A stretch of 24,557 nt of DNA from Bacteroidota bacterium (lineage in GTDB: Bacteria > Bacteroidota > Bacteroidia > B-17B0 > Aurantibacillaceae), in contig CANJJP010000001.1 of the NCBI GenBank assembly GCA_947474485.1, positions 1-24,557 on the forward strand, read 5' to 3'. The notes under the pieces were generated by a model. That model was given only the letters and a program-made list of their open reading frames with translations, was not told the DNA's origin and made no database searches. Of the stretch, positions 17,105 through 24,529 are shown piece by piece. Each line of letters starts with the position of its first letter. Position 1 is the stretch's first letter. The translations under genes were made by a program, and so were the position numbers.

Positions 17105-18991
17105 TTAAGATTCTTGTAATTTGTGAGAGAATTTTAAAACAATAAATTCTGCCGGACGAACTGCTGCCATTCCAATTTCCACATTCATTCTTCCTTCTAA
17201 AATATCAACAGCTGACATGGTACTGCCAATTCCAACATTTACAAAAAATGCTTGGTCAGGCGAAGAACCAGCCAAAGCGCCTGCTTGCCATAAATTAGTT
17301 AAATAATTTTCAATCATTGCTTTTACTCTAATCCAAGTAATTGCATCATTAGCCTCAAATACAGCCCAATTTGTGCTTAATCTTACAGACTTTTCAACCA
17401 TATTGAAAAAGCGACGAACAGAAATATATCTCCATTCATTATCGTTACCTGCTAAAGTTCTTGCACCCCAAACTAAAGTACCTTTACCAGTAAATGCGCG
17501 AATTGCATTAACAGATTTACCTGCATTAACATCTACATTAAGATCTTCTTGTTGATCATTATCAATTTTTACCCATGGGCTTGAAACTGAAGATAAACTA
17601 ACATTAGCTGGTGCTTTCCATACTCCTCTATTTCCATCAACTTGAGCATAAATTCCAGCCATTGCTCCACTCGGTGGTAATAATGAAGCCTTTTTTTGAA
17701 CTTCGTTTACTATACTTTTATATAAAATATTTGTTTCGTAAACTGCTTTATCAAAATTATCTTTAATAGAACGAGTATCAGCCTTTATAGAAAGAAGCAC
17801 ATTAACCATTGATTCAAATATTGATTTTAATGCAGCTCTACCTTTATTTATTAATTCAGATTCACTTAAATCCTTATATTTTGATGATACTTCAACTTCT
17901 CCTAATTCAAACTCTAAAAAATCTTTAGTAACATCAATTACTCCCAAATCAGCATCTAAACTAATATTCGTTAGACTACGAGCAACAATTGCTAATGCAG
18001 AGCTATAAGATAATTTTTGACGTAATTCATTATCTATTAAGATATTTGAAAGTCCAGTTGCCTTTAATTTAAAAACACTTTCAATTAAAGATTTAATAGT
18101 TGTAGCATAAAAAGTTAATTCTTCTTTTTTTCCACGAATAGCCTCGTCAACTTTAAAAAATGTATCATTTAATGATTTTCCACTTGCAATTGGATCTAAA
18201 ACATATTCATTAACTATTTTATAATCATTTAAAGCTTCTTTAACATTAATAATTGAAGTGGGATCTTCAACTAAATCAGCCATGTTAATATCAGCACCAT
18301 CTTTATCTTTCAAATTAATATGCTCAAAACCAAAATTATTTGATAAAGTAGTTTCAATCCAAGGATAGTAAGTAGCACCATATTTTAAATGATTTACACC
18401 TATTCCATTTCTAAAATCTAAAATAATATCTTCATCTTTTCTATCAATAAAACCGTTGTAGATATCTAAAATAGCTACTCTATCTTGCAATTTATTACAT
18501 TGCATTAACATAGCTTGTTGTAAACTATAAGCTTGATCTTTCTTTTTTAATAACATTGCATCAGGGCAAAGTAAAATAGTTGGATGATCTTCTTTTTCAA
18601 GAGCAGATAAACCATAACTTAATTTATCTAAAGTGATTTCATCATCATAGCTACCAACTGAAACAATGTAGCATTGACCACCTCCGTTTGCAAAATACAT
18701 CCTTACATTATCATATAAGAAAAATCGTTTTTCAAAATCAATTTCTCCAACACTAGAATCTGGATTTAATGAAACATTAATTTTTCCATAATCAGCTGCA
18801 TGTCCAAACATTGAATGAAAATCCAATATTGACGTAAGATGAGTTGGTACATTAATGATACTTTTTCCATTTTTTACTGCTTTTTCGGTATAACCTATAA
18901 ATGCAGGAACAGCAGTTGGTACTTGCCCAACCGAAGGAGGAAGTGTTGAAATTTCTTCAACATAAACACCAGGAGTTTTGTAATTTGCCAT
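17105..18991 (-). CDS. Contractile tail sheath protein
   Basis: The 628-residue protein starts with the classic sheath opening 'MANYKTPGVYVEEISTLPPS' and 'VPTAVPAFIGYTEKA'. Conserved stretches follow: 'RMYFANGGGQCYIVSVGSYD' (about 97-116), 'ALEKEDHPTILLCPDAM', 'HLKYGATYYPWIET', 'PSGAMAGIYAQVDGNRGVW' (about 443-461), 'VWGARTLAGNDNEWRYISVR' and the C-terminal 'VRPAEFIVLKFSHKLQES'. Sheath N- and C-terminal arms link neighbouring subunits, which allows contraction. Between the two conserved halves lies a predicted helical region of about 200 residues (about 235-440), larger than in short sheath proteins and likely on the particle surface. Recognition is very firm. A promoter-like box lies 74 bases upstream of the start. 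Confidence 0.96.
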   Translation of the reverse strand: MANYKTPGVYVEEISTLPPSVGQVPTAVPAFIGYTEKAVKNGKSIINVPTHLTSILDFHSMFGHAADYGKINVSLNPDSSVGEIDFEKRFFLYDNVRMYFANGGGQCYIVSVGSYDDEITLDKLSYGLSALEKEDHPTILLCPDAMLLKKKDQAYSLQQAMLMQCNKLQDRVAILDIYNGFIDRKDEDIILDFRNGIGVNHLKYGATYYPWIETTLSNNFGFEHINLKDKDGADINMADLVEDPTSIINVKEALNDYKIVNEYVLDPIASGKSLNDTFFKVDEAIRGKKEELTFYATTIKSLIESVFKLKATGLSNILIDNELRQKLSYSSALAIVARSLTNISLDADLGVIDVTKDFLEFELGEVEVSSKYKDLSESELINKGRAALKSIFESMVNVLLSIKADTRSIKDNFDKAVYETNILYKSIVNEVQKKASLLPPSGAMAGIYAQVDGNRGVWKAPANVSLSSVSSPWVKIDNDQQEDLNVDVNAGKSVNAIRAFTGKGTLVWGARTLAGNDNEWRYISVRRFFNMVEKSVRLSTNWAVFEANDAITWIRVKAMIENYLTNLWQAGALAGSSPDQAFFVNVGIGSTMSAVDILEGRMNVEIGMAAVRPAEFIVLKFSHKLQES

Positions 18992-19064
18992 AATATATTT
19001 CTGTTTTTTAAAGTAAATTTAAATTAAAGTTTTTTATAAAGGAAATTCAAATTAAATAAAGTAA

Positions 19065-19072
19065 CAAATTTA
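19065..19072 (-). promoter_or_regulatory. Possible promoter -7 box (TAAATTTG) for the sheath-tube unit
   Basis: In the 139-base gap before the sheath gene, the minus strand reads TAAATTTG, an exact match to the Bacteroidota TAnnTTTG element, about 74 bases before the start codon. The expected upstream TTTG is only TTTT here, so the site is incomplete. The same TAAATTTG box occurs before the first cluster gene and in the tRNA-Glu promoter. The long gap, unusual in this packed locus, supports a real promoter. Confidence 0.4.
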
Positions 19073-19130
19073 TCTATGATAAACTTATTAAAAAATTATG
19101 AACTAATTATTTTATTTGTTAATAACAAAA

Positions 19131-20036
19131 TTATATTGTCAAGAAGGCGTCTAAAACTAATTCCTTTTTATCTGTACTTAAAAATCGAGCATTTTCAATT
19201 TCAGGATTTGGAAGATGGTTTTTTAAATTAATATCTTTATTATATAGACTTAAACTTGATATAGATTTTTCAGAGAGTTTAATGGGTTGTGAAGAAAGAA
19301 AAACCGAAATATTATTGTTGCTTTTATTTTCTATTTTACTAAATTCATAAATTTCATTTTCATCAATTATGTTCAAATCTGCATAGGTATTATATTTACT
19401 TTGAATATTATATCGCCATTGATAAAATCCTGTTGGAATCAAAATCTCTTTATTAAGTAAAAATGGATTAATTGATAAAATTAAAACTGCATCCAAACCA
19501 GAACAATTTGAACATTTAAAAAATGAAAATCCGTTAATTTTATACAAACCCGTATTTAAATTTTCAAACCAATTTGGATCATTTAAATCAGAAGTATAAA
19601 CCAAGACATCACTATTGTTTTTAATTGTAAAAAAAATATCTTCAGTAAATAAGTTAGAATTCCAAATTGGAATAACACAATCAGAATTTACAATAAGATT
19701 ATCATTTCCAGTTAAATTAAACAATAATTTATTTTTTCTTAAATCATAATTGAAACCTGATCGCAATTGAAAATATTTATCATTAAACTTTATGCCGAAA
19801 AAAAAGTTTTTATCAATTTCAGAAATGTTAGATTGTATTAGAGCAGAATTCTGAGATGAATCCATTTCTTGTAATAAAAATATATTATTATTTTTTACTT
19901 TGAATAAAATTCTATAATTTTTAAAATAATTAATTGTTTCTTCGAAAGGATGAAAAGTTACGTTTTTTAATTCTTTGTCAGAAAAATAATCATGTTTAAT
20001 TGATAAAGAAGTAATAGTTTTATAATATGTTTTCAT
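19131..20036 (-). CDS. Uncharacterised 301-aa protein between cap and sheath genes
   Basis: I do not recognise a named family. The 301-residue product has no signal peptide or membrane segments, alternates short hydrophobic strands with turns, and is rich in Asn, Ser and Phe, which suggests a beta-rich fold. Notable stretches are 'VTFHPFEETINYFKNYRILF' near the start, 'FFKCSNCSGLDAVLILSINP' and 'IPTGFYQWRYNIQSKYNT' in the middle, and 'VFLSSQPIKLSEKS' near the end. The single Cys-x-x-Cys around residue 173 may be structural. It starts 2 bases after the DUF4255 stop, so the two are co-translated. A role as a cap, cap adaptor or other distal-end partner of the DUF4255 protein is plausible from position only. 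Confidence 0.75.
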   Translation of the reverse strand: MKTYYKTITSLSIKHDYFSDKELKNVTFHPFEETINYFKNYRILFKVKNNNIFLLQEMDSSQNSALIQSNISEIDKNFFFGIKFNDKYFQLRSGFNYDLRKNKLLFNLTGNDNLIVNSDCVIPIWNSNLFTEDIFFTIKNNSDVLVYTSDLNDPNWFENLNTGLYKINGFSFFKCSNCSGLDAVLILSINPFLLNKEILIPTGFYQWRYNIQSKYNTYADLNIIDENEIYEFSKIENKSNNNISVFLSSQPIKLSEKSISSLSLYNKDINLKNHLPNPEIENARFLSTDKKELVLDAFLTI

Positions 20037-20038
20037 AG

Positions 20039-20581
20039 TTATTCATAATTACGATCAACATTACTTACATCAATAATATCAGGAGCCAACATGTTTTCAT
20101 CAATTTTTAATATCCTAACTTTATATAAAATAGAAGGCATGTATTTTGCACCTAAGGTACTCCATAAATTACTTTGTTCCTGAATTGACTGATTAAAAAT
20201 CTCAAATGTCAATTTATCAATACCATTTCCTAAGTTAGACGTGTTTTGTTTATTAAAAGTATGTTTATTTTGAAAAAAAGAAATAACAGCTGTTAAAAAT
20301 TTTAACGCATCCAAATTCAACTTTTCATTAAAAGATGCAGAAAATAATAAAAATACATTTAGATAAACAGGTTTAGAATATGTTTGATTAATACTATTTA
20401 CTATCTTTTCTTCCTGAATTAATACTAAAGATAAAATAAGCCTATTCTCATCTTTAACAGATGGAGAACCATCTTGATTTACAAGGTTAGAAATTATTAC
20501 TCGATCTTCTTTTATACCAAACTTTAATCTAAAAAATTCATTTAATTCACTCGCAACAACTTTTACAACTAAATCAATCAT
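20039..20581 (-). CDS. DUF4255 tail terminator / cap protein (Pvc16/Afp16-like)
   Basis: The product, read from the ATG at 20581 as 180 residues, begins 'MIDLVVKVVASELNEFF' and has the family landmarks 'QDGSPSVKDENRLILSLVLI', 'PVYLNVFLLFSASF', 'ALKFLTAVISFFQNKHTF' and 'LWSTLGAKYMPSILYKVR'. DUF4255 is the N-terminal domain of Pvc16-type proteins that close the distal end of the tube and sheath. I prefer this start to an in-frame ATG 24 bases upstream (20605) because family members begin at this motif and the preceding gene ends at 20584, leaving a 2-base gap rather than an overlap. The following 301-aa gene starts 2 bases beyond its stop. Confidence 0.87.
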   Translation of the reverse strand: MIDLVVKVVASELNEFFRLKFGIKEDRVIISNLVNQDGSPSVKDENRLILSLVLIQEEKIVNSINQTYSKPVYLNVFLLFSASFNEKLNLDALKFLTAVISFFQNKHTFNKQNTSNLGNGIDKLTFEIFNQSIQEQSNLWSTLGAKYMPSILYKVRILKIDENMLAPDIIDVSNVDRNYE

Positions 20582-20583
20582 TC

Positions 20584-20994
20584 TTAAAATAAATTTAAAG
20601 CCCAAACCACCAAACGAGAAATATAAACACCTATAAAACTAATAAATGATAAGAAATAAATAAAATTCAAATTTGAATTTAAAAAATGAAGTATAATATC
20701 ATTTTTAACTAAAGGCAAAGCTATAACAAAAAGTTCAAAAAATAAATATCCCATCAAAAAACCAATTGCTATAGATGCAAAAAACCATATAACTTCTTTA
20801 GCTATTTTCTTTTTTTTATATAGAATTAAAGGATTTGAAAATTTGTCATATATTTTTGATTGACCTTCAAAAGTTAATCTCGTTGCTTTTCTAAATAAAT
20901 CAGCTTCAGATTTTCTTTCAATATTTTTAAAAAGCTCCTGAACTACCATATTCTTTTTAACCAAAAATATTATTTTTATTAACATATAATTCAT
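20584..20994 (-). CDS. Small membrane protein, first gene of the eCIS cluster
   Basis: The 136-residue frame has a charged N-terminal half ('NIERKSEADLFRKATRLTFE') and two hydrophobic stretches: residues about 67-96 ('VIWFFASIAIGFLMGYLFFE') and about 110-134 ('FIYFLSFISFIGVYISRLVV'), so two or three membrane spans. It belongs to no family I can name. An alternative start is Met16 ('MVVQELFKN', position 20949), which would shorten it to 121 residues; the first 15 residues are hydrophobic and could be either coding or leader. It ends just before the DUF4255 gene with 2 bases between. A membrane protein in this place could help anchor or release the particle, but nothing in the sequence proves it. 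Confidence 0.65.
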   Translation of the reverse strand: MNYMLIKIIFLVKKNMVVQELFKNIERKSEADLFRKATRLTFEGQSKIYDKFSNPLILYKKKKIAKEVIWFFASIAIGFLMGYLFFELFVIALPLVKNDIILHFLNSNLNFIYFLSFISFIGVYISRLVVWALNLF

Positions 20995-21298
20995 ATAGTT
21001 ATTAACAATAATTGTTACATATGTATTGTATAAGCCTCAAATTTATGCTAAGAAATTAAAGAGATCATCATAAAAATTGTATTTAAAAAAGAAATTAAGT
21101 CAAATTATAAAATGCATATTAGATAATAGTCAATTAAATTAATTCTTAATTTAATTTAGATTATTCAAGAATATAATGGATTAAAATAGATGAAAAAACA
21201 ATTTAAAAGGCAGCGAAAAGTTTAAATAATAATCTACTCCCAAAATTAATAAATAGTTATTCCAATATAAAAAAGTTAATTGATTTTTTATCTAATAC
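20995..21298. other. Intergenic region before the eCIS cluster
   Basis: About 300 AT-rich bases between the cluster's first gene and the 3' end of the MORN lipoprotein gene. I see one promoter-like box on the minus strand (21038-21045) and no coding frame. An AT-only hairpin near 21267-21291 is too weak to call a terminator. Confidence 0.5.
21038..21045 (-). promoter_or_regulatory. Possible promoter -7 box (TAAATTTG) for the eCIS cluster
   Basis: The minus strand reads TAAATTTG within TAGCATAAATTTG, 44 bases before the first start codon of the membrane protein gene (89 bases before the alternative one). It matches the Bacteroidota TAnnTTTG element and resembles the box before the sheath gene (TAGATAAATTTG). 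No TTTG is found at the expected upstream distance, so confidence is limited. Confidence 0.38.
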
Positions 21299-22447
21299 TT
21301 AGTAAATCTGTTTTCCTTTTCCTTTACATGATGGGCAAAGTTTACTTCCACCATGAATGCCACCTTTTGGAATAAATCCGCTTCCACCGCAAAATTCACA
21401 TTTTGCTGCTTTTGAATAAGATTCATTTACTCTTTCTCCACTAGCTCCTCCACATATACCACAGAATCCACCTTGGTAGTGCCCCATACATCTTGAACAT
21501 TTTTGACCATCAGAACTTCGGGATTTTTCTTGTTTCTCAACTTGATAATTTCCGTCAATATATATTTCTCTTCCATATAATAATCCCCCTCCTTTAGCCC
21601 ACTCCAATTGTTCGCCATGTTTTTTTCCGTTTTTGAAATTGTAAACGAAATGAGGGACTCCTTCTGTATAATAATCAATTTGTTCACCATTCAATTCGCC
21701 ATTTGAATAGTTCCGTTTGCTCCTTTTTTTACCAGAAGAAAAATAGCTAATTACTTCGCCTTCCATGACACCATTGACATAAGTTACTTTTGAGCAAATG
21801 CTTCCATCACTATAATAATTGTATTGCAGACCTTCTTGATTTCCATTCACATAAAACTCTCTTGCTTCTAATTTACAATTTATATCAAAAATTAATCTTT
21901 CTCCTTCCAAATATCCATCAACCATTTTTTCCTTGATTCGTAATTCTCCACTCCAGCAAAAAGAAGAATCATAACCATGTCCATTTGCATAACTTCCTTT
22001 ACTCATAACCTTTCCATTAGGAAAGTACCTCTTATAATCATAAGTCTCTACGTGTCCATCTTCATAACTATTCATTTCCTCAACTCCAGCAATTGTAGAT
22101 TTACTAAATAAGGAATCTGGCAAAGAATCAGGCGATGTTTCACCTAAATCAAAACATTGAATCACAATAAAATATGAAGCAGAATCTTTTGGGTAGTAAT
22201 ATTTCCACATACCTATTTTTTCTTTATTATACATTTTGCCTTGCTCCAAAACGGGCCAGCCAGTGCCATAGTAATCTGGTGTAACTCTAGAAACATAATT
22301 GGTATCATTTATGTTTTTTTTAATAACCAAGCTATCTGTAATTTTTTCACTTGCTTCATTATTTGCCTGTTTTTTATTTGTTGAATTGCAAGCAAATAAT
22401 AAAATAATGGCGAAAAAAATAATTGATGTTTTAATGACAATTTTCAT
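21299..22447 (-). CDS. Lipoprotein with MORN-type repeats and DnaJ-like CxxC zinc tail
   Basis: The 382-residue protein begins with a lipoprotein signal: hydrophobic 'TSIIFFAIILLFAC' with the lipid-attached Cys at residue 20, followed by 'NSTNKK'. Residues about 140-285 hold tandem MORN_2/YwqK-like repeats of the form 'YYSDGSICSKVTYVNG', 'YFSSGKKRSKRNYSNGELNG' and 'YNFKNGKKHGEQLEW'. The C-terminus has four CxxC pairs (C317/C320, C329/C332, C350/C353, C371/C374) with 'CEFCGGSGF' and 'CPSCKGKGK', resembling the DnaJ zinc-finger repeat, which should bind two zinc ions. It would be a membrane-anchored, probably periplasmic or surface protein. No functional tie to the eCIS is seen beyond position. 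The YwqK 'antitoxin' label used for such repeats is not evidence of a toxin pair here. Confidence 0.85.
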   Translation of the reverse strand: MKIVIKTSIIFFAIILLFACNSTNKKQANNEASEKITDSLVIKKNINDTNYVSRVTPDYYGTGWPVLEQGKMYNKEKIGMWKYYYPKDSASYFIVIQCFDLGETSPDSLPDSLFSKSTIAGVEEMNSYEDGHVETYDYKRYFPNGKVMSKGSYANGHGYDSSFCWSGELRIKEKMVDGYLEGERLIFDINCKLEAREFYVNGNQEGLQYNYYSDGSICSKVTYVNGVMEGEVISYFSSGKKRSKRNYSNGELNGEQIDYYTEGVPHFVYNFKNGKKHGEQLEWAKGGGLLYGREIYIDGNYQVEKQEKSRSSDGQKCSRCMGHYQGGFCGICGGASGERVNESYSKAAKCEFCGGSGFIPKGGIHGGSKLCPSCKGKGKQIY

Positions 22448-22664
22448 TCTTAATATTATAATTTAAATTTACTAATATGTTATATCTATATTGAATAAAG
22501 AAATATACTAAAAATATTAATAGGGTATACATTGCACCATATTATTAATAGAAATGTATTACTCCTAAAAATTGAATATACTGAAGATGATAATTAATTG
22601 TAAACAAATTTCAATTCTCAAGCATTTCCAACAATAAATTATTTTTGCCCCAAATTTTATTTAA
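22448..22664. other. Intergenic AT-rich stretch
   Basis: The region upstream of the lipoprotein gene shows no convincing coding frame, and I find no TAnnTTTG box for that gene. It leads into the decayed gene at 22665. Confidence 0.4.
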
Positions 22665-22919
22665 TTCAATCTTTTTGAAGATTTAAAGAAACTTGTTTTA
22701 TCACAATCAAAACAAACAACACCAACAATCAGTGAAAAAACCATTGATGAAATAGACAACTGGATACTGTTAAGACATGCTTATGCAAAACTTGGTATAT
22801 CTAGAGCCCAATGGTATAGTAAATATCAAAAAATAATTAAGCATAGAACTTATGCTGGAACAACATGGGTATATGCACCATCAATATTGGAATTTTTTAA
22901 ATCCAATAATATCAATTGA
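22665..22919 (+). pseudogene. Remnant of a small DNA-binding-type gene (start codon missing)
   Basis: In the frame after a TAA at 22662-22664, 84 codons read 'FNLFEDLKKLVLSQSKQTTP', then 'ISEKTIDEIDNWILLRHAYA', 'KLGISRAQWYSKYQKIIKHR' and end 'VYAPSILEFFKSNNIN' before TGA at 22917. The 'AYAKLGISRAQWY' segment looks like a helix-turn-helix of the kind in small regulators carried by Bacteroidota mobile elements. No ATG, GTG or TTG lies in frame before the conserved part, so the 5' end has been lost or mutated. A good terminator follows 24 bases on, which suggests it was once an expressed gene. A functional gene with a non-standard start is the less likely alternative. Confidence 0.6.
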
Positions 22920-22943
22920 AATGAAAGCAATTGACACAAATTT

Positions 22944-22972
22944 AAGGTGAGCCATTAGGTCACCTTTTTTTT
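22944..22972 (+). terminator. Intrinsic terminator after the gene remnant
   Basis: AAGGTGA (22944-22950) pairs with TCACCTT (22960-22966) around a 9-base loop, followed on the plus strand by a run of eight T including the stem end. Its position and direction fit the remnant gene at 22665-22919. Confidence 0.75.
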
Positions 22973-23073
22973 GTTTAAAACAAAACACGTAGAAGCCTTA
23001 TTAATAAAGAGATTCAAAGGTAATAAACAATTACTGGTTTAAAAGTTACTCAAATGTTACTGTGTGAAAATAA

Positions 23074-23108
23074 AAAAACCGCTGAACTTGTTGGTATCAG
23101 CAGTTTTT
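23074..23108 (-). terminator. Terminator downstream of tRNA-Glu
   Basis: On the minus strand AAAAACTGCTGA pairs along 12 positions (one G-U) with TCAGCGGTTTTT, followed by TTATTTT. It starts 15 bases beyond the 3' end of the tRNA gene, so it should end the tRNA transcript. Confidence 0.78.
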
Positions 23109-23122
23109 ATCTACTTCTAGAG

Positions 23123-23194
23123 TAGCCCGTACGGGAATCGAACCCGTGTTTCATCCGTGAAAGGGACGTGTCCTAACCCCTAGACGAACGGGCC
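23123..23194 (-). tRNA. tRNA-Glu (anticodon TTC)
   Basis: The minus strand folds as a 72-base tRNA: acceptor GGCCCGT with ACGGGCT (first pair G-U) and discriminator A, a D-arm containing 'TCTAGGGGTTAGGA', anticodon stem CGTCC/GGATG with loop CTTTCAC giving anticodon TTC, and T-arm ACGGG-TTCGATT-CCCGT. The sequence closely follows bacterial tRNA-Glu. CCA is not encoded. It has its own promoter (23245-23274) and terminator, so it is a single-gene unit. Its 3' end faces the decayed gene and the eCIS cluster. Confidence 0.96.
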
Positions 23195-23244
23195 ATTTAT
23201 TCATCTCCAATGCTAAAAGCGTAGGCCATTGAATTAATGGAGTG

Positions 23245-23274
23245 CAAATTTAGGATTATTTTCTTTATTACAAA
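23245..23274 (-). promoter_or_regulatory. Bacteroidota-type promoter of tRNA-Glu
   Basis: The minus strand reads TTTG (23274-23271), an 18-base spacer, then TAAATTTG (23252-23245). This is an exact match to the TTTG / TAnnTTTG promoter of Bacteroidota. Transcription would start around 23238-23240, about 45 bases before the tRNA. Confidence 0.75.
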
Positions 23275-23290
23275 AAAATATTTCGAAAAA

Positions 23291-24373
23291 TCACAAAAAT
23301 CTTTTTACCCTATATTTCTCAACTACTTTTACAACTGTAGTTTGTAGTAAAAAAGCCATAATTAAGGAGCATAAAACCACTGTATATCCGTAAAAATTAA
23401 TGTATTGAGTATTTGAAAAAAAATAAGCTCTTAGTACACTTATAACTATATGATGGCTGATATACAATGAAAAAGATAATTCGCCAATATAGCGGTCGAT
23501 TGCGCTATTTTTAAAGGAAATAAACAAATAAGGTAGTGAACATAGCACTAATATATAAAAAATACTATTACGAAGATTTTCTTCTATTTTAATCTCATCA
23601 ATTACAAATACACCCAAAACGCATAAAAACAATAAAACATAGCCTATAATTGGTGAAATGGATTTATTTTGAATATGCTTATAAAATAGATAAGCCAAAC
23701 TCCCTGCTATAAAAAAGGCTAATTCAAAAGGAAAGAACCGATACGTCCATGGATCAAAACATAAATAATAATAATGGTCGAAAAACACTTTAGCGCTTAT
23801 TCCTATAATGACTAATAGTAATTGCCATTTGTATTTTTTTGTAACTAAAAAAGGCGCTATCAAATAGAACATAAATTCTACACTAATAGACCATGCTTGC
23901 GGCACTAATAAATACTGAAAGCCTGTGTGTTTATAAGACAATACATTATACGTTAATATAGGTTGGCAAAATTCATCTAACCTCAAAAAATAAAGGACAT
24001 CCTGTCCTAAAACAAAAATATTTTCAAAAACAAAATAAAAAATGGTAAATCCAGATAAACAGTTGTAATTACTTATATATCTAGATAAATAAAAGGGTTT
24101 ATTAAAAGTAAAATACCCAATAACAGAAAGTAAAAGCGCAGCCAACAAAACCACCCAGTAAACCGGGAAAATACGATAAAACCGACTTAATATAAACTTT
24201 TTGTAGCTCCCTACGCCAACATATTTTTCATTTAAAATAAGAGCCATATAAAAACCGGAAATCATATAAAAAGATTCCACAGCTACTTGCCCTCCACACA
24301 TATGAAGTCCGAAAATTTTAAACGAGTGGTAAACTACCACGGCTAAAGCTAATATCGTTCTTAAAATTCCCAT
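23291..24373 (-). CDS. Membrane acyltransferase, acyltransferase-3 family
   Basis: The 360-residue protein is an integral membrane protein with about ten hydrophobic segments. Its N-terminus has the family hallmarks: 'RTILALAVVVYHS' with the conserved His16, 'GGQVAVESFYMISGFYMALI' (29-48), and 'RFYRIFPVYW' (64-73) where Arg67 fits the conserved R-x-x-R-I-x-P motif. The middle contains 'QAWSISVEFMFYLIAPFLV', also typical. Length matches the family. Such enzymes add acyl groups to carbohydrates of the cell surface (O-antigen, exopolysaccharide, peptidoglycan); the substrate cannot be told here. It is a single gene and its base composition is visibly less AT-rich than the tape measure gene. No link to the injection system is evident, though surface sugar modification can change phage or host binding. 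Confidence 0.9.
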   Translation of the reverse strand: MGILRTILALAVVVYHSFKIFGLHMCGGQVAVESFYMISGFYMALILNEKYVGVGSYKKFILSRFYRIFPVYWVVLLAALLLSVIGYFTFNKPFYLSRYISNYNCLSGFTIFYFVFENIFVLGQDVLYFLRLDEFCQPILTYNVLSYKHTGFQYLLVPQAWSISVEFMFYLIAPFLVTKKYKWQLLLVIIGISAKVFFDHYYYLCFDPWTYRFFPFELAFFIAGSLAYLFYKHIQNKSISPIIGYVLLFLCVLGVFVIDEIKIEENLRNSIFYILVLCSLPYLFISFKNSAIDRYIGELSFSLYISHHIVISVLRAYFFSNTQYINFYGYTVVLCSLIMAFLLQTTVVKVVEKYRVKRFL

Positions 24374-24463
24374 TTTACTATGTTCGCTTATTATAAATAT
24401 TAAGAGTTTCGGTTACACTAAGATAAATTTTAATCATACCTATTCTATTTTTTATAGATTTTT

Positions 24464-24492
24464 CAAACATACAAATAAAAAAGACCGACAAC
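24464..24492 (-). promoter_or_regulatory. Possible promoter of the acyltransferase gene
   Basis: The minus strand shows TATGTTTG (24471-24464), matching TAnnTTTG, with GTTG 17 bases upstream (24492-24489) in place of TTTG. It lies about 91 bases before the start codon and overlaps the terminator stem of the preceding gene. Confidence 0.4.
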
Positions 24493-24509
24493 TATTGTTA
24501 TCGGTCTTT
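24480..24509 (-). terminator. Terminator of the gene at the right edge
   Basis: AAAGACCGACAAC (24480-24492) and GTTATCGGTCTTT (24497-24509) pair over 13 positions (one mismatch or G-U) around a TATT loop. On the minus strand the hairpin is followed by TTTTATTTG. It lies about 20 bases after the stop codon of the partial gene at 24530 and may work in both directions. Confidence 0.75.
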
Positions 24510-24529
24510 AATTAAAACATAAGTGATTA

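Noticed and set aside
21267..21291. ATAAAAAA/TTTTTTAT hairpin after the lipoprotein gene as a terminator
   Set aside because: The stem is made of A-T pairs only and such pairs arise by chance in sequence this AT-rich.
21299..22447. MORN lipoprotein as the antitoxin of a toxin-antitoxin pair
   Set aside because: The YwqK label comes from repeat similarity only; no toxin gene is adjacent and the protein is a lipoprotein.
22980..23070. Short plus-strand frame ending 'NNYWFKSYSNVTV' as the tail of an integrase
   Set aside because: Only about 17 codons from the previous stop, with no recognisable integrase motif.
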